A DNA stretch of 13,019 bases from Solirubrobacterales bacterium (GCA_013695395.1 JACDAP010000133.1:1-13019), one strand, 5' to 3'. Numbered from the stretch's first letter, positions 1-6,994 are shown. The notes: generated by a model from the sequence alone, not told the origin. Made by a program: numbers and translations.

Positions 1-41
1 CGGATACACGCCCGAACGGTGGGCGCTCATCCGCGCTCAGC
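1..41 (+). repeat. Palindromic repeat, copy 1 (left end cut by window)
   Basis: This is a partial copy of the 49-bp element found complete at 1162-1210 and 1222-1270. It matches copy 2 over 41 bases with only a few differences and runs in the same direction. The right arm ATCCGCGCTCA is at 29-39. Of the left arm TGAGCGCGGAT only the last five bases are inside the window. The stop codon of the neighbouring minus-strand nuclease-like gene (TGA, 37-39) is formed by this right arm, so the repeat touches the end of that gene. Confidence 0.75.
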
Positions 42-975
42 GCGCCACCAGCGCGCGGCCGACCGTGTACAGGAGCAACTCGGCGTTCTCCATGACGTCC
101 TCTGAGGGAAAACGGACCACCCGGACCCCGAACGCGGCCAGGTCCCGATCCCGCCACGCATCCTTCTGCCGCTGGTGCGGCATCCGGTGGTGGGGGCCGT
201 CCAGCTCGAAGTTGAGCCGAAGCTCGCGCCACCACAGGTCGAGCTCGTAGCCGTGCCCCGCACGGGTGGGGAACCAGGCGTTGATCCGGGGTTCGAGCAG
301 GCCGGCCTCGCGGATGAGGTCCCGCGCCCTCCGCTCGGCCCGCGAACGGAAGACGACGCCCTCGTCCCCCAGCGCGTCCACGGCTCGGCGAAGGATGCCG
401 ACGCCGCGGCATCCCGTCCGACGGTCGAGCAGCTCGAGCATCTCACCGTGGTCGTACTGACCGACGAGCAGCGCCGCGTCGAGCAGCTCGCCCGTCCGCT
501 CGTAGCCCTCGGCGGCCGCGACGTCGAGCGCGGTGCGCGCGACCGAAGTGACCGGCAGGCCGCGGTGGACATCGCGCTCCTCCGGTCGCAGTTGGATGCG
601 GTGCGCCCGGATGCCCGGGAGCTCGACGCCCTGCTGGCTCGGGGTGGCGACGTCGATGGTGGACCAGGCCTTCATGAGCCCGCGCGCGCTCCCTGATGCC
701 CGTCCGGAGAGATGGGATCCCTCTCCGCATGCGAGGCTCGCGGCCATCAGCCACCCCTCGCGCGTGAGCACCGAGTGCCCGTGCGCATAGACGCCGGGCC
801 ACACGCGGTGCAGCTCCCGCCGCTCGACCATCCGGGAGATCGTGGTCTCGCTGAGGCCGATGTCGCAGAGCTGCTGGCGCGAGATGACGCCTCGCTGCTC
901 GATGGCGAGCTCCGACGCCTGAACGCCGATGAGCACCCGTGATGTGGTTGTGGATCCGCGCTGGGTCGTGGCCAT
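37..975 (-). CDS. AbiEi-type winged-helix / DUF559 (Vsr-like) nuclease-fold protein
   Basis: This encodes a 312-residue protein. Residues about 20-65 look like the winged-helix domain of AbiEi-family antitoxins (the ISRQQLCDIGLSETTISRMV stretch, then RRELHRVWPGVYAHG). The C-terminal ~100 residues look like DUF559, a PD-(D/E)xK domain related to the Vsr mismatch endonuclease. Candidate active-site residues are present: E214 (SRAERRARDL), D246 (YELDLWW), then E257 and D259 with H262 (NFELDGPHH). Proteins of this two-part design are very common in actinobacteria, often in many copies, and their function is not established. DNA cleavage is inferred from the fold. No toxin partner is adjacent, so a toxin-antitoxin role is not supported here. 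The ATG at 975 is the first start in frame; no Shine-Dalgarno sequence is visible. Copies of a palindromic repeat flank the gene, and its TGA stop lies in one of them. Confidence 0.82.
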   Translation of the reverse strand: MATTQRGSTTTSRVLIGVQASELAIEQRGVISRQQLCDIGLSETTISRMVERRELHRVWPGVYAHGHSVLTREGWLMAASLACGEGSHLSGRASGSARGLMKAWSTIDVATPSQQGVELPGIRAHRIQLRPEERDVHRGLPVTSVARTALDVAAAEGYERTGELLDAALLVGQYDHGEMLELLDRRTGCRGVGILRRAVDALGDEGVVFRSRAERRARDLIREAGLLEPRINAWFPTRAGHGYELDLWWRELRLNFELDGPHHRMPHQRQKDAWRDRDLAAFGVRVVRFPSEDVMENAELLLYTVGRALVAR

Positions 976-1161
976 GCGCGCACCATGCCGACGCGGACGG
1001 GACCGAGGGGCCCCACCGGTGACCGCTCAGCCGCCACGCGGCAGAGCCGTCACGATGCGCGCGTGTTCCGCGCGATTCCCGCGTCGCCGCGTCCCCGGGC
1101 GCTGCGGGCACCCGTCCACCACCGCTGGCCACGAATCGCGCTCATCAGGCGCGGACCTTTC

Positions 1162-1210
1162 GGTGAGCGCGGATACGCACCCGAACGGTGGACGCTCATC
1201 CGCTCTCAGC
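1162..1210 (+). repeat. Palindromic repeat, copy 2
   Basis: This is a 49-bp unit starting GGTGAGCGCGGATACGC and ending CTCTCAGC. The left arm TGAGCGCGGAT (1164-1174) pairs with the right arm at 1198-1208 with one mismatch. The centre contains a second small inverted repeat, CACC-CGAAC-GGTG (1178-1190). Eleven bases separate it from copy 3. No T-run follows on either strand, so a classical intrinsic terminator is not supported. Confidence 0.8.
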
Positions 1211-1221
1211 GTTCCCCACGA

Positions 1222-1270
1222 GGTGAGCGCGGATACGCGTCCACCAGTCGGGCGCTCATCCGCGCTCAGC
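1222..1270 (+). repeat. Palindromic repeat, copy 3
   Basis: This is a complete 49-bp unit whose outer arms are a perfect 11-bp inverted repeat: TGAGCGCGGAT (1224-1234) and ATCCGCGCTCA (1258-1268), around a 23-base loop. An alternative inner pairing also exists, TGAGCGC (1224-1230) with GCGCTCA (1252-1258). The centre differs from copies 1 and 2 (GTCCACCAGTCGGG instead of ACCCGAACGGTGG). The arms are therefore conserved and the loop varies, as expected if the folded or palindromic shape is what matters. Confidence 0.8.
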
Positions 1271-1367
1271 CAAGGAGCGACGCGGCGTCGTGCGCGGTGT
1301 GTCGACCCGGAGCGACGCCGAGACACCCGCCGGATCAGGCCGGAGCAAGCCCGGGCGAACCCGATGG

Positions 1368-1589
1368 CTAGAAGCCGCGGCGCTCCCGGTCGTGCACCAG
1401 CCGCGGGTCGCGCGGGCCCTCAGTGCGGCTCTGCTGCCACATGTGTCCGGCGTAGAGCACGGCGAGCAGGCCCATGACGGCGAACAGCGCGACGGCGTCG
1501 GTCGGGATCGCGCCGAGCACCACGAAGAAGGAGAAGCAGGCGACCAGGCAGATCGAGGCGACCCAGAATGTGTTGCGAACGGTGTCCAT
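1368..1589 (-). CDS. Small two-helix membrane protein, unknown function
   Basis: This is a 73-residue protein I do not recognise. It has two hydrophobic segments, about residues 8-27 (WVASICLVACFSFFVVLGAI) and 32-49 (AVALFAVMGLLAVLYAGH), then a short charged tail rich in arginine. The hairpin is probably anchored in the cytoplasmic membrane with the tail in the cytoplasm. The ATG at 1589 is chosen over an in-frame ATG at 1625 because a good Shine-Dalgarno sequence (GGAGG, complement of 1599-1603) lies nine bases upstream and the resulting protein starts directly before the first helix. It is the last gene of the minus-strand run, 52 bases after the YdcZ gene. Confidence 0.7.
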   Translation of the reverse strand: MDTVRNTFWVASICLVACFSFFVVLGAIPTDAVALFAVMGLLAVLYAGHMWQQSRTEGPRDPRLVHDRERRGF

Positions 1590-1641
1590 GTCACCGATCC
1601 TCCGCCGCGCCGCCGCCGGAAGCAACCGTCCATCCGTCGAG

Positions 1642-2082
1642 TCAGGAACGCACGATCAGGTACACGCCGAGTCCGAGCAGCACGACACCGGCCACCTGGG
1701 AGGCGGTGATCGGGTCCCGGGCGACGCCGAGCCAGCCGAACTGGTCTACGAGCAGCGAGACCGTGAGCTGCGCGGCGATCGTCGCGGCGACGACCGGGCC
1801 GGCGCCGAGCGTCCCGATCGTGATGAGCACGGTCGTCACGTAGGCCGCGCCGAGGATCCCGCCGGTCAGATACCACCAAGGCACGTGAGCGGCCTCTCCG
1901 AGGCGGCCGATCTCCCCCCGCACCGTGACGATGGCCAGGAGCACGGCCAGCCCCAGCGCGAAGGAGACGCTCGCCGCCGGAAGCGAGCCGATCGTCCGCC
2001 CGAACCGCCCGTTGATCGGCGCCTGCAACGCGATCAGGCCGCCCGCGGCGACCGTCAGCAGGAGGGCGAGACTGCGGTCCAT
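1642..2082 (-). CDS. YdcZ/DUF606-family (DMT superfamily) membrane protein
   Basis: This encodes 146 residues, the usual size of a single DUF606 unit, with about five hydrophobic segments: roughly residues 4-20, 35-54, 69-90, 95-112 and 127-144. The opening with LQAPINGRFGRTIGS and the later GAGPVVAATIAAQLTVSLLVDQFGW are typical of YdcZ-like members of the drug/metabolite transporter superfamily. Such proteins carry half the helices of a ten-helix EamA transporter and probably act as dimers; the substrate cannot be told from sequence. The ATG at 2082 is chosen over one at 2127 because AGGAG (complement of 2087-2091) precedes it and the extra N-terminal stretch is not hydrophobic. The Shine-Dalgarno sequence overlaps the upstream stop (TAGGAG), and the gap is 7 bases, so coupled translation with the LURP-one gene is likely. 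Confidence 0.82.
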   Translation of the reverse strand: MDRSLALLLTVAAGGLIALQAPINGRFGRTIGSLPAASVSFALGLAVLLAIVTVRGEIGRLGEAAHVPWWYLTGGILGAAYVTTVLITIGTLGAGPVVAATIAAQLTVSLLVDQFGWLGVARDPITASQVAGVVLLGLGVYLIVRS

Positions 2083-2089
2083 CGGGCTC

Positions 2090-2716
2090 CTAGCGCGCCT
2101 GTAGCGCGTCCATCCCGACGGTGGCACTCAGCAGCAGCCGCCGGTCGAGGAGCCGCTCGGTGTCGGCGCTGGCGTCGATGTCGTAGACGTCCCGCCACTT
2201 CCAGCGGCGCCGGACGTTCTCGGCCAGCACCTGCTCGTCCTCCCCGGTGCCGCGCACGAACTCGAAGTCGTAGGCGATCGGCAGCCAGTCGGCGAAGTCG
2301 CCGATGTACGGCACGAGGCCGACCAGGCGGCGGAAGAGCGCCTTGCCGAGCGACTTCTCGCGCGCGATGCAAACCTCCGCCCCGCTGCCGTCGAAGAGCG
2401 TGTAGGTCGAGCGGAAGAGTGACTTCCCGAAGACCTTCTGGATCTGGCCGACCGGTGCGCCGTCCGCGGTGGTGATGTCGTAGCGGGCCTTCGGGTCGAA
2501 CCGCTGGCGGGCGAGGATCCGCATGATCGGCTGCTGCTTGGACTCATCGGCGAAGAAGCCGATGTCCTCCTTGAACTTGAAGCGCTTCTGCTCGACGAAG
2601 CAGAACGCCTCGCCGTCGTCCCCCTCCTCGCCCGGCATCGAGAACTCGTACTGGTTGATCACCAGGCGGATCCGCTGGCGCAGCACGAAGTGGTCCTGCT
2701 CGGTGATCATCGTCAT
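2090..2716 (-). CDS. LURP-one-related (tubby C-terminal-like) protein
   Basis: This is a 208-residue protein of the LURP-one-related/DUF567 family, a beta-barrel fold around a central helix related to tubby C-terminal domains. Recognisable parts are the N-terminal FVLRQRIRLVINQYEFSM, the strand pair KARYDITTADGAPVGQIQK, FRSTYTLFDGSG and the final strands VYDIDASADTERLLDRRLLLSATVGMDAL. The bacterial role is unknown; lipid binding or membrane association has been proposed for the fold but is not shown by this sequence. I use the ATG at 2716; a TTG at 2719 and another ATG at 2710 are possible, and none has a clear Shine-Dalgarno sequence. It begins only 10 bases after the polA stop, which suggests translation coupled to polA. 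Confidence 0.83.
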   Translation of the reverse strand: MTMITEQDHFVLRQRIRLVINQYEFSMPGEEGDDGEAFCFVEQKRFKFKEDIGFFADESKQQPIMRILARQRFDPKARYDITTADGAPVGQIQKVFGKSLFRSTYTLFDGSGAEVCIAREKSLGKALFRRLVGLVPYIGDFADWLPIAYDFEFVRGTGEDEQVLAENVRRRWKWRDVYDIDASADTERLLDRRLLLSATVGMDALQAR

Positions 2717-2726
2717 CAACGCGAGG

Positions 2727-5318
2727 CTACTTGGCGTCCATCCAGGTGCGCCCTACTCCGACGTCGACGGCCAGCGGCGGCAGGTGCGGCCAGGGCGCGG
2801 TCATCTCGCGCTCGGCCAGGGCGCTGACCTGCTCCATCTCCGCCTCGGGCCCCTCGAAGAGGAGCTCGTCGTGGATCGTGAGGATCAACCGGGTGGTCAG
2901 CTCCTCAGCGGCGAGCGCCCGGTGCGCACCGATCATCGCGAGCTTCATCACGTCGGCCGCCGTGCCCTGGATGATCGTGTTGACCGCGAGGCGCTCCCCC
3001 TGCGTGCGCACCTGGTAGTTGCGGGCCTTGAGCTCGGGGATCTGGCGGCGGCGCCCGTAGAGCGTCGTGACGAAGCCCTCCTCGGTGGCCCGCTCGATCG
3101 TCGCGGTCATGAACGCGTGGACCCGGTCGAAGCGCTCGAGGTAGGCGTCGATGAACGCCTTCGCCTCCGCCCGGTCGATGTTGAGCCGGTCGGCCAGGCC
3201 GTAGTCCGAGAGGCCGTAGACGATGCCGTAGTTGATCATCTTCGCCTTGGAGCGGTCCATCGGCGTGAGCTCCTCCGGGGACTGGCCGAAGATCTGCGCT
3301 GCGGTCGCAGTGTGGACGTCCTGCCCGTCGAGGAAGATCTGCTTCAGGACGGGCTCGTCCGCGACGTGCGCCAGCACCCGCAGCTCGACCTGCGAGTAGT
3401 CGGCGGAGAGCAGCACGTGGCCCGGGGCGGCCTCGAAGCAGCGGCGGATCTCCCGGCCGAGCTCGGTGCGGACCGGCACGTTCTGCATGTTGGGGTCGGT
3501 GCTCGCCAGCCGGCCGGTCTGGGCGTTGACCTGCAGGAACGTCGTGTGGATCCGCTCCTCGGCGTCGACCAGGTGCGGGAGCACGTCCAGGTAGGTCTTC
3601 GAGAGCTGGTTGAGTTCGCGCCAGCGCTCGATCTTCGGCACGACCGCGTGCTCGTCGCGGATCGCCTGGAGCACCCGTGCGTCGGTGGAGAAGCCGGTCT
3701 TGCCACGCCGCTTGCGCGAGAGGCCGAGCTTCTCGAAGAGCACCTGCCCGAGCTGCTGCGGGGAGCCGAGCACGAACTCCTCCCCCGCGAGCTCCCACAC
3801 CTCGCGTTCCAGGGAGGCGATCTCGGTGTCGACCCGCTCCTTGATCGTCGCGAACGTCTCCCGGTTGAGCCGGACGCCCGCCTGCTCCATCGCCCGCAGG
3901 ACGGCGACCAAGGGGAGCTCGACGTCGTCCATCAGCTCCTGAAGCCCGCGCTCGGCCAGCTGCTCGCGCTGCCAGCCGGCCAGCGCCGCGGTGAGCAGGG
4001 CCGCGGCCGCAGTCTCGTCCTCCACCGCGGTGGCGAACCCACGCTCCTCGGAGAGGTCGGCGAACGGGTAGCTGCGCCGGGCAGGCTCGAGCAGGAACGC
4101 CCCGAGCAGCGTGTCGTGCACGAGCGCAGCCGGAACGACCCCGAGTCGCTTGGCGTCGTGAACGACGACGGGACGCTCGCCGAGCGCGGCGACGAGCTCC
4201 TCCGGGCGCTCGCACGCCCCCGCGAGCAGGACGTCGCCGGCGCTCGCCGCCCACCGCCAGGACGGCTCGGCGGCGAAGAGCTCCCCCTCGACGACCTCGG
4301 GCTCGCGGACCGCGATCGCCACCTCGACGTCCGCGGGCAGTGCTCCCGCCACGGAGGCCAGGGGCGCCTCGCGCACCGTCGCGCTGAGCGTCGTCTCGGC
4401 CACGGGGGCCGGAGCGGCCTCCTCCGGGTCCCCGAGTGCCTCCTCGAGCCGCCGCAATGGATCGCGCAACTCGAAGTGCCGGAACGTCTCGCGCAGCTTC
4501 GAGCGGTCGGGCGCACGGGTGAGCTCGGCCGTCGGGTCGATGTCGACGGGGATGTCGCGCTGGATCGTCGCGAGCTGCTTGGAGATCCGAGCGTCCTCCG
4601 CGTGGTTGACGAGGTTCTCTTTGCGCTTGGCGCCCGAGATCTCGTCCACGCTGGCCAGGACGGTGTCGAGGTCACCGAAGCGCTGGAGCAGGTCCGCCGC
4701 GGTCTTGTCCCCGATGCCGGGAACGCCGGGGATGTTGTCGCTCGTGTCCCCCTTGAGCCCGTAGAAGTCAGGGATCAGCTCGGGGGCGATCCCGTAGCGG
4801 TCGATGACCGCCTGGCGGTCGTAGAGCTTCGTGTCGGTGATGCCGCGGGCGGTCGCCATGACCTTGACGAGCCCGTCGTCACCGATCAGCTGGAACGCGT
4901 CACGGTCCCCGGTGACGATCACGCTCGGCACCCCCTTCTCCCGGGCGCGCTCGGCGATCGAGGCGATCACGTCGTCGGCCTCGTAGCCCTCGACCGACAC
5001 GTTCGGGTAGCCGAAGGCCTCGCAGAGCTCGATGATGTGCGGCCACTGCTGCTTGAGCAGGTCCGGCCGCGAGGTCCGCTGCGCCTTGTACTCGGAGTAG
5101 ACCTCCTTGCGTCCCGAGTGCCCCTTGTCCCAGACGCAGATCGTGGGCTGCGAGCCGTGCTCGGTCATCAGCTTGACGAGCATCGAGGCGAAGCCGAAGA
5201 TCGCGTTCGTGGGGAAGCCCGTCGACGTCGCGATCGACTCCGGCAGCGCGAAGAAGGCACGGTAGGCGAGCGAGTTGCCGTCGATCAGGTAGAGCTCGTC
5301 GGGCTTGGTCTTCGCCAT
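2727..5318 (-). CDS. polA: DNA polymerase I
   Basis: This is an 863-residue family A DNA polymerase that fills gaps and processes Okazaki fragments in repair and replication. The 5' nuclease domain covers about residues 1-290, with DGNSLAYRAF near the start, EADDVIAS, and the helix-3-turn-helix GDTSDNIPGVPGIGDKTA around 190-207. Residues about 310-470 correspond to the 3'-5' exonuclease fold but lack the DxE of the first exonuclease motif, so proofreading is probably absent, as in other actinobacterial Pol I proteins. The polymerase domain follows: motif A with D640 (LLSADYSQVELR), the O helix with R689, K693, Y697 and Y701, and motif C with D817 (TIHDELLFEGPE), ending WMDAK. Catalytic residues of the polymerase are intact. 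The ATG at 5318 matches the family N-terminus; the open frame upstream of it is chance. The gene is 29 bases after map, with no Shine-Dalgarno sequence but a -10-like hexamer. Confidence 0.98.
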   Translation of the reverse strand: MAKTKPDELYLIDGNSLAYRAFFALPESIATSTGFPTNAIFGFASMLVKLMTEHGSQPTICVWDKGHSGRKEVYSEYKAQRTSRPDLLKQQWPHIIELCEAFGYPNVSVEGYEADDVIASIAERAREKGVPSVIVTGDRDAFQLIGDDGLVKVMATARGITDTKLYDRQAVIDRYGIAPELIPDFYGLKGDTSDNIPGVPGIGDKTAADLLQRFGDLDTVLASVDEISGAKRKENLVNHAEDARISKQLATIQRDIPVDIDPTAELTRAPDRSKLRETFRHFELRDPLRRLEEALGDPEEAAPAPVAETTLSATVREAPLASVAGALPADVEVAIAVREPEVVEGELFAAEPSWRWAASAGDVLLAGACERPEELVAALGERPVVVHDAKRLGVVPAALVHDTLLGAFLLEPARRSYPFADLSEERGFATAVEDETAAAALLTAALAGWQREQLAERGLQELMDDVELPLVAVLRAMEQAGVRLNRETFATIKERVDTEIASLEREVWELAGEEFVLGSPQQLGQVLFEKLGLSRKRRGKTGFSTDARVLQAIRDEHAVVPKIERWRELNQLSKTYLDVLPHLVDAEERIHTTFLQVNAQTGRLASTDPNMQNVPVRTELGREIRRCFEAAPGHVLLSADYSQVELRVLAHVADEPVLKQIFLDGQDVHTATAAQIFGQSPEELTPMDRSKAKMINYGIVYGLSDYGLADRLNIDRAEAKAFIDAYLERFDRVHAFMTATIERATEEGFVTTLYGRRRQIPELKARNYQVRTQGERLAVNTIIQGTAADVMKLAMIGAHRALAAEELTTRLILTIHDELLFEGPEAEMEQVSALAEREMTAPWPHLPPLAVDVGVGRTWMDAK

Positions 5319-5325
5319 GGCGGCG

Positions 5326-5331
5326 AGAGTA
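5326..5331 (-). promoter_or_regulatory. Possible -10 box just upstream of polA
   Basis: The minus strand reads TACTCT (TANNNT type), followed by seven bases and then the polA ATG. Transcription started by it would begin at or within a base or two of the start codon. No good -35 hexamer is seen at the right distance. It may be an internal promoter giving polA expression independent of map. Confidence 0.3.
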
Positions 5332-5347
5332 GTGACCGCCCCGGCGC

Positions 5348-6088
5348 TCAGGCGGTGAGCACGATCGGGCGATCGAGGTTCACGATCATCGTGTGCTCGA
5401 AGTGGGCGCTCAGGGAGCCGTCGGCGGTGGCGATGGTCCAACCGTCCTCGCGGGTCTCCAGGGCGGTCCCGCCGAGCCCGAGCATCGGCTCGACCGCCAT
5501 CACCAGGCCGGGCGCGAGCGGCTGCTTGAGATGGGGCCAGTCCACGTTCGGAATCTGCGGGGCCTCGTGCAGCTCGCGGCCGATGCCGTGCCCGAGCAGC
5601 TCGCGGTAGACGCTCATCTCCCGCGCGGCCGCCACCTGGGCGGTGGTCGCGCCGACGATCCGAAGCGCAGAGCCCTCCCGCGCGGACTCCAGCGCCGCGG
5701 TCAGGCAGGCCTCCGTGGCGGCGAGCAGCCGCTCGGCCTCGGCGGACACGCGTCCCACGGGCACGGTGATCGCGGCGTCGGCGAAGAACCCGTCGAGCTC
5801 CGGGGTGACGTCGAGGGTGACGAGATCTCCCTCCCGGAGCACCCGGCGCCCGGGGACGCCGTGCACCACCTCCTCGTTGACCGAGATGCAGGTCGTGCCC
5901 GGGAACTCGTAGGTCTCGATCGGCCCGGACCGTGCCCCGCGCTGCGCCCAGAGGCGCGTGGCGACGAGATCGAGCTCTGCGGTGGTGACCCCGGGCCGGA
6001 CCTCGGCCCGCATCGCGGCCAGCGTCTCGGCCACGAGCGCGCCGACCCGCCGCATCCCCGCGAGCTCCTCCGGGGTGGAGACGATCAC
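5348..6088 (-). CDS. map: Methionine aminopeptidase, type I
   Basis: This encodes a 246-residue cytosolic enzyme that removes the initiator methionine from new proteins after deformylation. The five metal ligands of the pita-bread fold are present: D93 (TLDVTPELDG), D104 (GFFADAA), H167 (LGHGIGRELHE), E200 (VMAVEPMLGLG) and E231 (HFEHTMIVN). The TCISVNEEVVHGVPG block holds the conserved substrate-pocket histidine. Length fits a short type Ia enzyme without extra N-terminal domain. The GTG at 6088 is chosen because it overlaps the TGA of the upstream SDR gene as GTGA and places the start right at the family N-terminus (STPEELAGMRRVG); the next in-frame ATG would remove conserved residues. There is no Shine-Dalgarno sequence, so translation probably depends on coupling to the SDR gene. 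Confidence 0.97.
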   Translation of the reverse strand: MIVSTPEELAGMRRVGALVAETLAAMRAEVRPGVTTAELDLVATRLWAQRGARSGPIETYEFPGTTCISVNEEVVHGVPGRRVLREGDLVTLDVTPELDGFFADAAITVPVGRVSAEAERLLAATEACLTAALESAREGSALRIVGATTAQVAAAREMSVYRELLGHGIGRELHEAPQIPNVDWPHLKQPLAPGLVMAVEPMLGLGGTALETREDGWTIATADGSLSAHFEHTMIVNLDRPIVLTA

Positions 6089-6981
6089 GAGGCGACGAAG
6101 TCGAACGCGACGCCGGTGAGCTCCTCGGAGACCGCCCAGAGCCGCGCCGCCGTCTGCGCATCGGTGGCCGCGTCCGAAGCGCCGACCAGGTGAGGGAGCC
6201 CACGGGCCTCGCCGGGCCCGGCCGGGCCGACGTAGGCGGCGCCTGGGAGATCGGCCGTCGCGGCCATCAGCGTCGGGAGCGCTCCGGCCTCGGCGGACTG
6301 AGCGACGACCTTGTTGAGCACGCCCATGACGAGGTCCTGCAGCCGGCTTGAGGTCCCGGTCTGCAGGTTGGTCGCCGCGTACCCGGGGTGCGCCGCGGTC
6401 GAGATCAGGGGTGAACCCGCGTTGTCGGCCCTCCGCTGGAGCTCGAAGCAGAAGAGCAGGTTCGCGAGCTTCGACTGCCCGTAGGCGCGCCACGGCTTGT
6501 AGCCCTGCTCGCTCTGCAGGTCGTCGAAGCGGATCTTCCCCATGCGGTGGGCGCCGGAGGAGACGGTGACGACCCGGGGCGCGCTCGTCTTTCCCAACCA
6601 CGGCAGCAGAAGCCCGGTGAGCGCGAAGTGCCCGAGGTGGTTCGTTCCGAGCTGGGACTCGAAGCCCTGGGCGGTCGTCCGGTAGGGCGGGGCCATGATC
6701 CCGGCGTTGTTGATGAGCAGATCGAGCGGCTCGTCCCACGTGTCGGCGAACGCGCGGACCGAGTCGAGGTCGGCGAGGTCGAGCCGCCGGACCTCGGTCG
6801 CCCCGGGGATCCGCCGCGAGGCCTCCTCCCCCTTCTCGGTGTCGCGTACCGCAAGCGTGACGTGCGCCCCGTGCTGGGCGAGCTCCCGCGCGGCGTGGAA
6901 GCCGATGCCGGAGTTCGCCCCCGTCACCACCACCCGCCGGTCGGTCTGCTCGGGCATCTCGGTCGTGCGCCAGCCGCTCAT
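6085..6981 (-). CDS. Short-chain dehydrogenase/reductase (retinol dehydrogenase-like)
   Basis: This is a 298-residue classical SDR with an NAD(P)-binding Rossmann fold. Visible motifs are TGANSGIG (20-27), NNAG (91-94), the catalytic serine in VSSGAHR (141-142), and Y167 with K171 in the YGQSK motif. An arginine at 46 after the second strand (AVRD) favours NADPH. The pattern, with LDLADLDSVRAF, NHLGHFALTGLLLP and AAHPGYAATNLQ, is that of the large oxidoreductase group often named after retinol dehydrogenases or protochlorophyllide reductases; the true substrate is unknown. The ATG at 6981 is used; a second in-frame ATG at 6957 would also keep the whole fold. It is the first gene of the minus-strand run, and its stop overlaps the map start by 4 bp. 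A TACCGT hexamer lies seven bases upstream of the ATG. Confidence 0.93.
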   Translation of the reverse strand: MSGWRTTEMPEQTDRRVVVTGANSGIGFHAARELAQHGAHVTLAVRDTEKGEEASRRIPGATEVRRLDLADLDSVRAFADTWDEPLDLLINNAGIMAPPYRTTAQGFESQLGTNHLGHFALTGLLLPWLGKTSAPRVVTVSSGAHRMGKIRFDDLQSEQGYKPWRAYGQSKLANLLFCFELQRRADNAGSPLISTAAHPGYAATNLQTGTSSRLQDLVMGVLNKVVAQSAEAGALPTLMAATADLPGAAYVGPAGPGEARGLPHLVGASDAATDAQTAARLWAVSEELTGVAFDFVAS

Positions 6982-6988
6982 GTCAACG

Positions 6989-6994
6989 ACGGTA
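6989..6994 (-). promoter_or_regulatory. Possible -10 box of the SDR-map-polA operon
   Basis: The minus strand reads TACCGT, seven bases before the SDR ATG, with no Shine-Dalgarno sequence between them. This spacing would give a leaderless message. It lies in the 78-bp divergent spacer shared with the malic enzyme gene. No convincing -35 hexamer is visible. Confidence 0.35.

Larger units (their letters stand above)
976..1367. other. Intergenic region holding tandem palindromes
   Basis: These 392 bases lie between the start of the DUF559 gene and the end of the small membrane-protein gene. The middle holds two tandem copies of the 49-bp palindrome, start to start 60 bp apart. A short related piece (GCGCTCATC followed by GGCGCGGA, about 1138-1155) precedes them and may be a worn third unit. 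Open frames cross the region on both strands, but they come from the 60-bp (20-codon) periodicity and high GC and resemble no protein I know. I see no tRNA, no riboswitch and no clear promoter for the DUF559 gene in 976-1160. Confidence 0.6.

Noticed and set aside
37..975. Complete toxin-antitoxin system
   Set aside because: Only the AbiEi-like winged-helix part is present and it is fused to DUF559. No AbiEii-type nucleotidyltransferase gene is adjacent.
1162..1270. CRISPR array
   Set aside because: There are only two tandem units with an 11-base gap, the units are palindromic and differ in the middle, and there are no cas genes.
1222..1270. Rho-independent terminator for the minus-strand operon
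   Set aside because: The stem is strong, but no run of T follows on the minus strand, and the same unit recurs elsewhere as a repeat.
1027..1477. Open frames on both strands across the tandem palindromes, with 20-residue repeated peptides
   Set aside because: The peptide repeat follows from the 60-bp DNA period with no stop in it. Both strands and several frames give similar repeats, which points to DNA structure and not to a protein.
2523..5609. A 1028-codon open frame on the plus strand across polA
   Set aside because: It is exactly antisense to polA, has an amino-acid make-up dominated by R, G, L, V, D and E as expected from the complement of GC-rich codons, and contains no recognisable domain.
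5319..6203. Upstream extension of the polA frame by 295 codons
   Set aside because: The extension overlaps map in another frame and is rich in R, G and A. The Pol I family N-terminus begins at the ATG at 5318.
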